Part shown: in pieces, positions 1 through 22,139 of the stretch
Position numbering within the stretch: the stretch's first letter is position 1
How the letters are laid out: each line of letters begins with the position of its first letter
Position numbers and translations under genes: made by a program
Source: Albula goreensis
Taxonomy: Eukaryota; Chordata; Actinopteri; Albuliformes; Albulidae
DNA: 64,000 bases
Assembly (NCBI GenBank): GCA_022829145.1
Contig: CM040742.1
Location: forward strand, 44,895,182 to 44,959,181
Reading direction: 5' to 3'
The notes under the pieces: generated by a model
What the model saw: only the letters and a program-made list of their open reading frames with translations
Database searches by the model: none
Told to the model about the DNA's origin: nothing

Positions 1-2565
1 AGTGAAATGAGCTGACGTAAGCCACAGGAGCATCATTACGGCTGGTTCATCTTTGATTTGTATCTGCTCCAGCATGTGCCTGAACTTGCTGGCTTCATCC
101 GCCCTCTCTTGTAACTGTATTACCAAGGAAATGGTTCTCTGGCACATACCCTATCTATCCCAGGCCAAAATACCTTCCTCTTGCTTAAAAAAAAAAAAAA
201 AAAACGTCTTATGATATTTAAGAGAGACAGTGAATTTTACATGTTGTTGGTCATAAATGGTCAGGAATGCGGTTTTGTTGTCATATGCAGTGCCTAATAA
301 GGTATTATATATTCATAAAACATCCCTTAATGTCAAGTGTCCTCTTAGGCTGTTTTGTTTAGCCAACATTCACTGTCCTTTTTTCAGACTTGAGTTTTGG
401 CTGACAGAATTTGACTCCTTGTGTAGGGTCCACAGTTGGATTTGAACGGGCCCATGAAAAATCTAAAATAGGACAGGAAAAGCAGGCTCAAGAACAACCA
501 TGTGTTCAATCCTAAAAATGAATACTTTGGGTACTATAGGCTACACATAATAATGGGATATACTACACTAGATAGTTTCATGAAATATCATAACACCAAA
601 AGTGTGTGGAGCTAATATTACCTGTCAAAAGACGTTTTCAGGTGGAGAGCTCTGCCTGACACTGGTACATGCACGCACCAGCCTTATGACAGGATAGGCT
701 GGTTACACTGACCCTTTTAATATAACACTTTTAACATTGGTTGGTTTGTTCAGTTTGGTGTTATGCTCAATTCACCCATTATTGGTCAAGATACACTGTC
801 TTGGCAGATTTGCAAATCAGTGCAAATTTCAAGACAATGATCAAATTGTTGTTGTGGTTATTACAACCGCTGGCTCCAGCCATGCAAGTGCGAATTTCTA
901 GAGGGAAGTCACTTGCCTCTAGATATGTAAGACATACCATAATACATTTCAAGGTAGTTAAAAACAGCTAATCTTTCTTTATCCCATTAAAATGTATGAC
1001 AAATGCAGCAGAGGGTCGATAGCTAGCAACAATAGTTTTGCGTGTCATACTTTTTTTTATGTGAACTAAACGGCGCTGATATGTGTGCCTCCCCAGCTTA
1101 CACGCAAGCTGAGTGTTCAAGTGGGGTGGACAGACCGCCACAACATTTTTCTCCAAGTTTCTAGCGCTTGCACAAGGTTGATAAGAGAGGCTGGAGGCAG
1201 ATTCATACATTCGGTTGGTTAAAAAAGGTAAAGCAATTTCCGGACCAACGACGTCAGAGCAGAATCCCTTTGAGTTAAAACTATTAACTGTTCGTATGCA
1301 CACGCGCTCCCAGGCTCTGCTCCCCGAGCAAAACACATTGCTGAGCATATCGCTGCAGCCGACCTCGGCAAAAACTCATTGGAAATGAATGACTGACGTC
1401 GATAGCAATATGCCTAGCCCACAACAATGCTGTCATATCGATACTTTATATCGATAGCAGGTAGAGCTGTCCACCTGAAAAGATGGTCATAATTTAACCT
1501 TTGTACTCCACGGGGGTTTTGGAATGAAATATTTTAACGGAAGAAACAAAAATCTGACAACATTTATATCAGGGAAAACATTTTGCTGTAACCACCAAGT
1601 AGATTAGATTTTACAAGATCTTAATCATTTAGATTAGACCTCACAAGACTGAGTTTGATTTGGTCAGATTAAATATGTTCTCTAGCTTGGACATCTTAAG
1701 ACTGTAGTTTGCCCATATCTCATTTTAGCAAATGCTTGGAAATGGGGTTTAACATGTAGCATGACATCCAATTCCAAGCAAATATGACCTTAAAAAATGT
1801 CTAATGTCCAGTCAAATGATTGCCCCTAGCACAATATCCTCAAAGGTTTCACACATGTACCCTTTTAGGAAATTAGGGCCACATTTTAGGATGACGGATT
1901 GATCCTGCTCAGTACTTAATGTCTTGTGATAATCTCGTTGACAGTCAGCAAACTGTCGGGAGCGGCAGAGGTCATCTTGCCATGTCTTGCATTAACATGT
2001 TGTGTAAACGTGATTAATTCTGGTGCGATGTGATCGCAACATGGAACTGATTCAGTGAGTCTAGTGAGATGTGCTTCTGGCTCATTCCTAACCTCTGTGT
2101 ACATCCCAGATTCATCCATTCTCCATTTTTAAGCTGTTCTGCTTACTGACATTGCTTTTGTTAATCAGGAAAAGGAGTTCATTTAAGAGAATCCACTCAC
2201 TTTCAATTTGTAGAGTTCACAGTCTTCTTTCTATTCCACTGACTGTCCCACTTTGATTTAACATGACTTTATACAAAATAATACATGTACAAAATCAAAG
2301 GCTTCTTTTCTCCTGCGACAGTGCTGGAGCCTTTAACTGCCACTCGCTCTGAAGGTGTGCCCACACTATAAACTCCAAAAGACAAACAGCTCCGCTTTTA
2401 TTGCAGTTGCAACACAGTCCACGAATTTCACTTTGCTTTTTTTTTTTCTTACTCAGACATGCTGCAGCCCGCTGTGTGGAACTGTTTCTGTGCTTTTCTC
2501 CTCACTCTCTCTCTCTCTCTCTCTGTCTCTACGCCCCTGACACTCATTTGAAATGTGCGCCTTAC
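1..2565. other. Inferred p2rx1 intron 1 / unassigned flank, no exon seen
   Basis: This stretch lies downstream (in minus-strand terms) of the p2rx1 first exon, so it is most likely intron 1. I looked on the minus strand for the next P2X exon (the segment after the first membrane helix, with the conserved extracellular start) and did not find it. It holds a poly-A run at about 187-204, copies of a TATCGATA palindrome near 1437-1457, and a CT microsatellite at about 2505-2529. The open frames here, including 126 codons at 968-1348 on the minus strand, match nothing I recognise. Confidence 0.5.
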
Positions 2566-2702
2566 CCGATTATGTAGACCAGGACGATGAGCTGGATCAG
2601 GCGACACACAACTCCGACTCGTCTGTTCTTCACCACCACCTGGCGAGGGGTCTCATACTCCAGGAAGAAGGTAGAGATAGCGTCCGCGATGTTGCTTCTC
2701 AT
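2566..2702 (-). CDS. p2rx1: P2X purinoceptor 1, first coding exon (partial gene)
   Basis: P2X1 is an ATP-gated trimeric cation channel of the plasma membrane. This exon encodes the cytosolic N-terminus and the start of the first membrane helix, 45 codons plus two bases. It reads MRSNIADAISTF, then EYETPRQVVVKNRRVG, then RLIQLIVLVYIIG. The conserved P2X Y-x-T-P-R motif is present, and the charged segment before the helix resembles P2X1 more than other subtypes. I chose the Met 20 residues up to and including TPR because that spacing equals mammalian P2X1; an upstream in-frame Met at 2768 gives an atypical extension. The exon ends with a GTAAGG donor at 2565-2560, splitting a Gly codon as expected. 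All later exons lie off the left edge or in unrecognised sequence. It is divergently oriented to dhx33. Subtype assignment is by motif resemblance only. Confidence 0.8.
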
Positions 2703-3469
2703 TCTGTGATTTCTGGATGTCTCTCGCACCCCGGGCCAGTCACTCAGGTTCGGGCTTGTGCTCTTCACTTTCTCTCAGTGTGGCCCTCTGCGCTCATTCG
2801 CACACTGAGATCCTCTTCAGTCATGCAGCTGAGATGCTTCAGCTTCAGGGAGGGCCAGCCCCCCCCACCTCCTGCTCTCTCTCTCTTTCTCTTTCACTCT
2901 AACTCTGCTCACTCTCTCTCTCCCTGTCTTTCTCTCCTGCCCAACCCCCTGTCTGTTTCTCTTCCTGCCTCTCTCTCCTTCCTTCTTTCTGACTTTCTTC
3001 CTACCCTTCTGTCCATGTCCATCTGTCTCCTTCTGACTCTTCGCCTGTCTCTGCCTTCCCCTCTATCTACCTCTATGGGTGTAATTGGAACTGTTTTGTC
3101 TTTTAACTCTATCTGGTTTTATTGTTTTTATCTTTTTATTTTATTTAATGTTTGTATCTTCCTTGCTGTCATATTGGGGGTCTGTATTCTGATGGATTTG
3201 TAGCTTTTGTTTTTGTTTTTAGGGTGGTTTTATACGGTGTTCAATTTGATCATTTGTCTTTTGTCCCTTTTTAGTTTCTTTTAGAAGAGTTTTGTTCTGG
3301 AATGGTTATTGTTTAATTGGTTCTGTAAATACCATTTCTGCAATGATTAAATAAAGGGGACATAAAAATATTTTTTTAAAAAAAATCTACCTCTCTCTCC
3401 TGCATATACATATAATGTATATGCTCTCCCTCTCTCTCTCTCTCTCTCACGCTCTCACGCTCTCTCATG

Positions 3470-3500
<31 letters not shown>

Positions 3501-3533
3501 ACACTCTCTCTCTCTCTTTCTCTCTCTCTCACA

Positions 3534-3593
<60 letters not shown>

Positions 3594-3615
3594 TTTCTCT
3601 CTCACACACACACAC
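2703..3615. repeat. CT-rich region and CT/TCTC microsatellite upstream of p2rx1
   Basis: Pyrimidine-rich DNA (purine-rich on the p2rx1 strand) runs from the p2rx1 start codon outward. It culminates in a long imperfect (CT)n tract at about 3425-3615, interrupted by CACGCTCT variants and ending in CACACA. The p2rx1 5'UTR and promoter should be here, but I see no clear TATA box. The 216-codon plus-strand frame at 2553-3203 and the SLSLSL/REREREf frames around 3415-3703 are products of this repeat and of the antisense of p2rx1 exon 1, not genes. Confidence 0.8.
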
Positions 3616-6600
3616 GTTTTCAGAAGGTGCAGTTGGGTTAAGTATATTGGAACATACCATAAGCTATACCTTAGCAAGGTTATTAGGTTGTTTTAGCACT
3701 TAGCTCTAAGGTCATTCCGGCACTTTCTTCCCGAAATCCTAAAGAGTGGTCAGAGCAGTTGCCAAAGAGTGAAATTACAAAAACCTGTCCTTCGCCAGGC
3801 TACCTGCGCCCATTTTTTGTCCGTTACACACATTAAAGTCATGATGCACACATCACTATTTACAATACACTCCTCCTGTCCTCCATCCAAGCAGTGACAA
3901 GAGGCTTTCCAAATATTTGAGCGGCTTAGGCAGGGTTGACCTTATAATTGGTCTCCCATTGTTTCTCTCCCCTTTCCAGTTTTATCTGTAATCCTCATGG
4001 CTCTGAATGTAACGCCCAACATTAAATCAAAAACAACTGAGCTAATCCAACTCTGCTTATATCTTCATGGCAGTGTTCTTTACACTGTTAAAAGGAAATG
4101 TTTCAGTACACCTCTTTTGTGTCTTGAAGAACTTGATGTGGAACCTGGCGAGTGGAGAAATTAAGTTTTTGCTTTGAAATCCCATTTTTGTGTTTTGATG
4201 AAATTAAAAAAAAAAAAGTTTTCAAACACTGAAAAAGCATTCACCACTGTATCTGTACAAACTCACATGACTCTAAAATATGCATATGTCTAAACATGTA
4301 TTATAGGTATTTGGCCTGTTTTAAATCTGAAGTGTTCAATACATTTTTACTTTTTTAAATTTCAAACTGAGTGAGGTTCGTCCTTCTGCAAATACATGCA
4401 CAAAATTTACCCCTTAAGTAAAATAGTGTTTCGAAATGGCTTTTAGGTGATTCACCTTTAACTGTGTATGCAAAATATTTTTGGTCACTCCCGTTTTCAT
4501 ATTATCCAGCATACCCTATAAGGGCATGCCAGGGCATTTTACTGTATAACACCAACACTTTCTTTTAGCAGCAGGCTAATGATGTCGAGTATTACTGTCA
4601 CACTGTCTTTAAAGACTCTAGCACAGGGGTGGGAAAACTCAGTCCTGGAGGTCCACTGCGTAAGAAGCTTTTTTTCTTCTACCAACTACTCTGAAGGCTC
4701 AGTTAGCTTATTAACTGCGTACACCAATGCCCATTCACTCATGGTAAAAAAAAGACTTCAAATGCAGACATGAGAACAATCTTTGGCTGCCATTTATGAA
4801 CCTATCAAGAAACTTTTAACAGACAGTTCAGATGACGTAGATGATCGGGCTAATTAGATAAATATGATGAGAAGCTGGCCTGAAATCCGGAGACGGATAC
4901 ATCCTCCCTCACTCCTCACCCATTTCTGTCCTGGAGTCTGTAAATCCACTGTGGGCTCCACTGACTTATCGACTGCAATTAAGCCAAGACGGCATATGTA
5001 GTAGCCTGCTGCTGGAGTGAAATCAGCGCTGACATATTTTCCATCCGCGCCTGTAGGTTCTGTTCGGAGGACATAGCTGGAAACAGCCACCATGGGCAGC
5101 CTAAGATTGTTAATCGTGTTGACCGCCTAGCTAAAATCCCCCCTCAGCATCCTTTCACTGGGTCTAAACAGCTTTTAGGCCTAAGTTGCTTTTCATAAGT
5201 CATCTCTGTAATAACTGCAATGTTGTTTTTTTTTTGCTTTTCTCCACAAAAATATCCTAAAGCCTGGCAAGTGAAGAAAATGTCCAAAATCTTCTTTCCT
5301 GGCCTACGTTTGCTTTGCTGTTTATGATTGTTTACTACTGTTGCTCTCTGTGCTGCTTTATTATTATTTATTACCCTGCCTTTTGCCCGTTTGTGTTTCC
5401 TGTGTATCCTTTCATTGTCATGTCTGTCAGAGTCCTAATTGTTTTTTAACCCCACGCCTTAACCGTTTATCCCAGCCTTTTGCCAGGCTGTCATTGTCAA
5501 CAAGGATTTGTTCTTATTTGAACTGCCTGGTTCAATTACATGCATAAGTACATTCACATGATTAATATGAGGGATACTGCCAGAGCTACTCAGCAACATT
5601 TTCACCACACTGTGCAAGCCTCCAGGAAAGTGGCATACCTTGCATCACCCTGCAGTCATCACCCTGTAGTCCTTGCACCAACGTTTTCAACTGGATACAA
5701 GCTGCAACAGGTTCCCAGTGAGTTAAGTGTGACATTAGCACATTTGGGAGGGTAGCACGGTAGCAAACAAGTCATGTCACAGCACTGTATTAGCCGCAGG
5801 GGCAGGTAAGGAGACCGGGGAGAAGGGAGTGGTAATAGTCCTGGCATGAGGGCACCAGAACCTGGGCTGCCCAGGTGGAGAGGAGTGGGTGTCTGAATAT
5901 TAAAGGCCTACCTCACTGCAACTATGTGGAAGGTACGGAATGTGCCTCTAGGCTGTTTTTTTAATCCTAAAGGTTAAATGACATTACATTAAATCTGATG
6001 ATCGAAACAGAACTCGGTGTTCTCAGCTTGATTGTTGTGGTACCAATTATTATCCTCCTGGGAGGGACACTGACAACTGTTTTTGCATATTCTAAATGTG
6101 TTTTAATTGAAGCACGGCTCCAGGCAGGACATTTCTGATACTGTCCTCATCAGCTCCCATCATCTCATTATTTCTGTTTGGGTGTTTTTTTTTTTTTGTC
6201 TCACTAGCATTATACATCCATAACATTGGTGACAAGGGTCCCCCAGAACCCACCCCCAAACCTACTCTTTCCTCTATCTCTAACACAGTCATTCCTCATT
6301 TTCCTCTTCTTTCACATGCATCCCTTTTTAAACAAACTTTTATTTTTGTACTTTCTTATTACATACATATAGACAAACCTTGTCTGTGTGTATAAACACA
6401 TGATACATATATACATATACAGCCATAGCCAAAAGTCTAAGCACCCCTCTTAAATCACATGCACTCTTGTTTGCTATTTTGTATCTATAATAAATTGAAA
6501 TAACTAGCAATTATGTACTAAAATTTGCAGAAAGATTTACTATTCTTTCTTTTTTGACAGTGCTATAGACAAAAAGCAATTTAAAACCAATTAGGAGATA

Positions 6601-6644
6601 AAGCCTTTAATTCCCGCAAGTTCAGAAATGAATTACACAGTCAT
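3616..6644. other. Intergenic DNA between p2rx1 and dhx33
   Basis: No gene is recognised. At about 4624-4660 there is a piece of a common fish dispersed repeat of the form AGGGGTGGG...CTCAGTCCTGGAGG, related to the hAT-like MITE in dhx33 intron 8. At about 6419-6448 the sequence CAGCCATAGCCAAAAGTCTA resembles the outer end of a Tc1-type transposon. Short poly-T/poly-A tracts occur at 5224 and 6187. The open frames here (60-80 codons) look random. Confidence 0.5.
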
Positions 6645-6697
6645 GTTATACCACAGGGGTAAATGCCTTGTGGCGGCCAAGCGTTCATAGCGACGTC

Positions 6698-6735
<38 letters not shown>

Positions 6736-6858
6736 CGAAGCAGAATTCACAAAGCGTTGGATTGTTCACCCACTAATAGGGAACGTGAGCTGGGATTAGA
6801 CCGTCGTGAGACAGGTTAGATTTACCCTACTGATGACGTGTTGCCGCAATAGTAATCC
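6645..6858 (+). pseudogene. 28S rRNA gene fragment (dispersed rDNA-derived insert)
   Basis: About 214 bp match the 3' part of eukaryotic 28S rRNA in sense orientation. Recognisable stretches are TTGTGGCGGCCAAGCG, ATAGCGACGTCGCTTTTTGA, GATGTCGGCTCTTCCTATCA, GGATTGTTCACCCACTAATA and GTCGTGAGACAGGTTAG. Substitutions relative to the usual sequence are visible near both ends (for example TTATACCACAGGGGTAAATG at the left, and TGACGTGTTGCCGCAATAG at the right). Homology stops just before the universal AGTACGAGAGGAACC sarcin-ricin loop. Both flanks are ordinary AT-rich DNA. It is therefore an isolated, diverged copy rather than part of an rDNA unit, probably inserted through retrotransposition or repair. 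Confidence 0.9.
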
Positions 6859-8130
6859 AGATACCTTTTTGTATTATAAACGTATAATATATTGCCATTT
6901 TAATTGGAGCCAAGGATTTTTATAACCCAGACCATGATGAAACTGGTTTCCCTGTGGGCTCCATGCTTACTAGCCCTACATTTTTTTTATTGTGAGTATA
7001 TTATACAAGTAAAAAACAAGACAAAATTAAACAATCAAACCTAAAACAAATGTAACACAAACAATGCTCAGTACAAAACTCTACAACATTTCTAATTGAT
7101 TGCCACAGGTCACAGAGGATACGGGAGGACACAGTAAATCTCTGATTTCAATTGAAAAAAAACTGATTTCAATTTAAAATTGCATATTGTATGAAATATT
7201 TAAATATTCCAGATAAGACGGGTAACGTCTTTATGAAAAAAATATATATATTATGGAAAACAAGAAGAAAACTGACATTAAATTAAGTTTTTATTTTAGA
7301 AATGATTGCTCTGTCAAATAAGCCAAAAACTTAAAAGAAACAGGAAACTTGATTTAAAAGATATTCACTGGACAAAAAGACATTTCCTAGAATACAGCAG
7401 AGTAATTTGTTTAATTGTTGGATATATACTGGGCCACTATATTACTTCAGAGTGTAATTGATTAAATAATTTTATAATCATCTAATAGTGACACCTTGTG
7501 AGGGAGGCGAGAATTGCCTTCGAGATTTAGTAATGTAGATTTGAATCTAGGCGACTCATAAACAAAAGTGTATACAGAAAATGCTGGTCGTACGTTGATC
7601 TCCTCAGGACACAGTCCCTTAGATTTACATAGTACTGCACAGATAAACTGTTTTACATATATGCACAAATAGTACATCTAGCTTTATTTTATCTAGACTG
7701 TGTCTCACGGCTTCCATTTAAGTAAGGTATTTATTTTTCTCTGTTACAGCAACTGCATCGCTCTTGAGTTGTGACTGAATATACTGCCGCGATCGAGCTG
7801 CTTTTATGTTTTGTTCTCCACAGAAGGTTGCTAGACATTCTACCTGAGACGAAATTTTGATGTTGACTCAAGCACTTATTTCTGACCGAAATCCTTGACA
7901 GCTGTTCCACGACCGGCGCTTGGGGGCACTGCATAAGTGAAAAATGACGTAAAATATATGCGACGGAGAGACCTTGCGAACCACGTGGGAAGCAGTGTCT
8001 GTGAGGTAAATAGCCGCACTGCTGTCTTTTTTCCACCACCGCCCAAGCGAGAAAAGATTTTTTTGTTTTTACAGTAGAGTGCCGAAACAAAATAGATAGT
8101 ATATTTTGTTGCTTTTTCGTGTTCTAGATC
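6859..8130. other. Intergenic DNA and presumed dhx33 promoter / 5'UTR
   Basis: AT-rich up to about 7700, then more balanced with several CpGs close to the dhx33 start codon. No TATA box is evident near the start. I see no gene; the minus-strand frames at 7731-8139 are antisense to the likely 5'UTR and have no recognisable domain. Confidence 0.45.
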
Positions 8131-17396
<9,266 letters not shown>

Positions 17397-17492
17397 CGGG
17401 CGGACGCCAGGAAGCATGCCGGCCAGAATACGCTTCATTTCATTCTAGCAGCTGCACTTCATTCTCCCAGTTCCTGATCACTCTGGGCCAAG

Positions 17493-17543
<51 letters not shown>

Positions 17544-20500
17544 GTCGGGGTAGGGGGTATGAGTGTGTGAGGGAGAGAGAGAGAGTGCACGTGTGTGTGG
17601 TTGTGCATGCATGTGAGTGTGTGTGTGAGAGAGAGAGAAGGAGAGTGTGCGCCTGTGTGTGCGTGTGTGAGAGAGAGAGTGAGTGAGTGAGTGAAAGCAT
17701 GCTAATATTGCCGTATAAATGTTGGTGTGAGTGAAAATGAGTGAGAGAGAGGGATGGAGAGAGGAAGAGATATTAAAAAAAAAAGCTCCATATCAGGAGG
17801 GGATCTTGCTCATCTCTACTTTCATTTTCAGGAGTAAATGATTTGAAAACATCTTACATATACTGAATATACCTCTAGCTAATCCTATGTTTGACAGGTG
17901 CTGTAGTCTGTGCATTAGGGTTGGGACTGTTCCGAGCTGATGTGTTCATTTTTGTTGTATTTACATTTTCATTTCAATGGATCATAAAGAACTGATATTA
18001 GCGCTTGAATGCTGGAGCGACTGACTTCTTGCCTGTAATATTACACTGATATTGGATGGATTTTATCTAAGATTAAATATTAAGCAATGTTGGCCACTGC
18101 ACAGTCGTTTGCTAGTTTCTGGTTACTGCTTAATTGGGTAGAGTTAGCTAATTGGCTTTGTATGCTCATTATAATTGACCTCCATTATAAACTGTGTTCA
18201 AAATATTTGGGTTGCTTTTACTCTTGTCACAAACTCTAAATATGTCCCTAAAAATTGTTTTTGTATTTTGTTTGAAACATTTGTCCCAGCCCTAATGTAC
18301 AATGAAGTACATTTATACTTGCCTGTTTACAATGTGTATCTTCTAATTCAATGCTGCAGTACCAAAAATTAGATATCAGCTCAAAAAATGTATTTATTTT
18401 TTTTCCAAGAATGTTCTGTAATGTTTTTTTATATTCCTGGCTTCTACTGTTCAGTTATAATTTAATACCACACTGATATTACCAGTCAAGTAGGTTTCAG
18501 TCCTTAATCGTTTGACAGCTGAATTATTTATTCCCTCTGTTAAATTCAACAACAGAGCCGCCTGAAAGACTTTATGCCTGTTTACTTTCAGCTCTGTTTG
18601 GTTTAATTTTAGGAGAATGTTAGTGAAATTGAAATATGCCCTGAATGAAAATGTCACATGACCCTTTGAATAATCAGCCACTGAACCAATGAAAATCCAT
18701 CAGTCCTGTGAGCCAATTGTCTGTCAATCTGACCGCTTGCCCAAGGAACTTCAGTGCAGAAAGCTGGAACTCCTGGCGATAGGTCTCCACTTACAGTCAT
18801 CCGAATGCATGCGACTTCATGTTTCTATCGTTCTGCACTAGTACTAGCAAAGGCGTGTTGATGTTCACATGGTTAAATGGCTCGTGCATTGATGCCCTGG
18901 CCTATTTTACCAATGGATTTATATTAGTAAACTGTTAGCACTGTTGCACAATGCTAGTTCAATAATGCAAGCTACCTGTAGATAGACGATGCTATGCATG
19001 AACTAAATGGCAGTTAAAGATGATCCTCAGGTTTTTTGTTACACTTAAATGTACAGCAAATTATGCTAAAATTATCGTTGGTAGTACATAGGCATTCAGT
19101 CTGATACACCATGGCAGAAAAAAAACTGCGCTCTGAAAAACATATTGCACGCCGTCTTTAAACTTTTTGTATAAACAATCACAAATCATAAAGGAAGACC
19201 AACTAGAAGATAGGGTAGGATTCAGCATTTTTGCACCATTGTTAGTTGTTTGATGCTGAAGTATGGTCATGACTATTTTATAAAGCCGTTTTACAAGTAT
19301 TTATACTGTCTTCTAAATGAATGCTATTGCAGATTTGATTTTGAGTTATTGCACGAGTAGTTCAAATGATAATGTACTGACCCCTAGATATTTCATATTG
19401 AAAAGATGATTCTTAATAATTTGGGAAAAGATGTTCAGTGAAGCGGGTATAGGAAGGATCTGTGGAGGTCTCATTTTGTGAAAGACCATGCTAGCAGTGG
19501 CCTACAGAACGTTGAGCAGAAACAATGTACATTTTCATCAAAGCCTTGGACTTGTCCATACTAAACTGTTAATACATGGCATTGGTTTTTATGTTTTTTT
19601 TTCCGAAAAAAAAATCTTAAAATTTAATTTAGAGTTCATTTAAAGATATTAATATGTTAAAAATGCATGTGTCTTTTTTACTTAAGTACATAAAAACTTA
19701 ACTGGCACTCAAGTACACTGGGAAAGCAGAAAATGGAGTCAAGTTGCTTCCAGGATCACTCAATGTTCTGAAACCATTCATTTTTACTGAGATGCACACT
19801 GACCTTAATTAAATCAAACGAAATATTGATTAAATTGTTAAAATTTTCAATTATTTGCTGCTAAGGAACGACAATTAAGAAATTACGTTTGTAAATTGAC
19901 ATTGAACCACATTTCCCATGAGGCTGCTATATTTTATACTGATTGGTTATGGACCAGAAGGTAGTTTGTAGTTACATTTTGTAGTCTTTCTGTTAACTGG
20001 TTGATTATTTACAAAAGGGTGTTCTTGCCATCGAATAATAGAAAACAAAACTCAACTTATTGCGAGATATTGTTCAGTTTGATGGGGCAAGTGTGCTTGC
20101 TTCCCATTGGAAATAAATTGCTTTCATGACTGAAATTGGTCCTTGAAGTTGCCGTTGTTAGGGTTGTTGCTAAGGAAATGCCAGTTCGACTCTCCCAGCA
20201 TATTTGTTGTACAGTAAGATACATAAAGCAAATCAAATCTGTCACCAACATCGAACATTGCTTTCACAAATTTATAGGGAAGTAATGTTTAAGTTGAAAG
20301 TTTGGCAGCCCACATTTCTTTGTTTTTTTTTTTTTTTTTTTGCTTTTTCTGCCATCTAATTCCATTGACAAGAGATAGGTAATCCCACAGACATTCGATA
20401 TACAATACTGACCAGTAGGTCTGCAGCTAAATATTATTTTCATAATCAACTATTCTGTAAAATAAGAATTTAAATCATCCTTTCTTAAAAACCTCCAACA

Positions 20501-21277
20501 ACATAATCAATGCAGATATGTACATTTTTGGATAAATTTACAAAAAAAAACCCACTAAACTCATTAATTTGTAAATTGAATATGTGTAAATACAAATACA
20601 TGGTTTGTGATTACTGTAATTTCCTCTGTAAACGACTCATGGCAAATTAACCTCGTTATGGACTGTTGTGATCCTAATGAACTGAATAATTGAATTAATT
20701 AATTCAGTTTAGTTGGTAATGTCAGATTATAGTAGCAGGCCTACTGACCAGTCTAATAATCACAGACCCTGGACTTAACCCCTTACCACTGACTGTGTTA
20801 TTATATAGAATATCTGTAGTTATCTTTGTCAGAGCTCATGGCTGATCTCAGAGGGATTTGACAAGATTTTTTGACACGAAATTTGTTGCTATTTGTATGT
20901 TCAATTCAGTTCAGAACAATACCACACATTAACGAGATTGCTGAACTTTGTGGGGCACTAGTATGAGAAATGATCAGAAGTATTTGTATAATATTGATTT
21001 ACAATATTTATAATAAACTATTTACACACCAGCTGTTGTATTACTTTGTACATTTACATTTTCGTAATTAATTTCCTCACTGTCTGCAAAATCTGTCAGC
21101 AAACAAGCACAACCAAGGACCAAACGCCAAGCCAGAAGGTCCGTCTCACTGTTGAGCTAAACGACACAACGAAAACATCAACGGTGTAATGAATGTAATA
21201 GCGGATGAAATATTTCCCCTTCGGGCGGACTGGCTGTACCCCCTCTTCGAAACCCTTTCCCCCATGCTACGTCTCCA
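17397..21277. other. dhx33 3'UTR and gene-free intergenic DNA
   Basis: The dhx33 3'UTR starts here. A (GT)n tract lies at 17495-17541, followed by mixed GA/GT repeats to about 17700. The rest is AT-rich. ATTAAA at 18072-18077 and AATAAA near 21013 are possible poly-A signals, but neither is compelling. A poly-T run sits at about 20323-20341. I see no coding region; open frames are all under 80 codons and lack recognisable domains. Confidence 0.5.
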
Positions 21278-21377
21278 CAGAGTTTGGGAAAAGAAGCAGC
21301 CAATCATCTACAGAGTTTGGGAAAAGAAGCAGCCAATCGTCCAAAGAATTTGGGAAAAGCAGCAGCCAATCAAGTTA
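21278..21377 (+). repeat. Three 33-bp direct repeats, each with a CCAAT box
   Basis: The unit AGAGTTTGGGAAAAGAAGCA then GCCAATC recurs three times. CCAAT pentamers fall at 21300-21304, 21333-21337 and 21366-21370, exactly 33 bp apart. The third copy is slightly diverged. The same DNA gives an open frame with a repeated WEKKQPI peptide, which I regard as incidental. Confidence 0.8.
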
Positions 21378-21679
21378 AAGTGGAATTCTGAAGAAACCTC
21401 ACGAGCAGTTTCCTTGCAGTAGAAAGGATTTAGGTGAAGCATTTAGACCGGGTGAATTGAGCATTAATGTGCTGGTCGCTAGTTTTTTCTACTGCAACAC
21501 CCCAGACACACGTACACACATGCACGCAAAAGTTAAATTTATAAAAATTATAAATAAACCACAGAAATTTCTTGGGGGTGCTATCGCTATCCTAGGGGTA
21601 GCTACATGGGTGGATGCCCGGTTCTCTTAAGTGCTGTGAGGTCCGCTCTCCACCAGATGGCGCACAGTTACCGGAATTA

Positions 21680-21962
21680 GCTGCAGGTGTGCAACGTTTG
21701 GTAAACAAGTCCTTGTTGGGCTTGCAATTTTGTTAATAACGCATCAGACTCCCTTGCGCGCTTTTCATCAGATGGATTTCTGCATTTATCCTCATGTTTG
21801 GTCGTGTAGTGGCGATTCAAATTATAGTCTTTGAATCCGTGTACCACAAATTAAGCACACGGCTTTACCTTTAATTTCTGTAAAGAAGTACTTGGCAGTC
21901 CATGTCTTGTTGAAAACACGGCATCCGTTATCAACTTTTCTTTTCTTGGCCTGAGCTGACAT
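21680..21962 (-). pseudogene. hAT transposase relic, BED-type zinc finger N-terminus
   Basis: From an ATG at 21962 the minus strand reads MSAQAKKRKVDNGCRVFNKT, then WTAKYFFTEIKGKAVCLICG. After a one-base frameshift it continues GFKDYNLNRHYTTKHEDK and ARESDALLTKLQAQQ. The C-x2-C ... H-x4-H arrangement with YNLNRHY-TKH is the BED zinc finger found at the start of hAT (Charlie-like) transposases and of GTF2IRD2-type proteins derived from them. The remaining transposase and the catalytic core are absent, so this is a dead 5' fragment. Confidence 0.8.
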
Positions 21963-22139
21963 CTTGACGATAACCTGGCTAGAATCACTTGCCGCTGTTC
22001 ACCACCTTCACTCACGGCTCACGCGCGAACGTGCGTCCATACGGAAGTAATACGAACGGAACATTTTTCAAAATAAAAGCAACACAGTTTTATTGCATGC
22101 ACGACATAAACATTTTTTAAATTTATGTTCTAATTTATG

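Noticed and set aside
2553-3203. 216-codon plus-strand open frame, Ser/Leu rich
   Set aside because: It is antisense to p2rx1 exon 1 and then runs through CT-rich repeat DNA; no domain and no splice support.
3415-3703. SLSLSL and RERERE open frames
   Set aside because: Translation of a CT microsatellite in different frames.
6645-6858. Functional rRNA gene
   Set aside because: Only about 214 bp with substitutions and no flanking rDNA.
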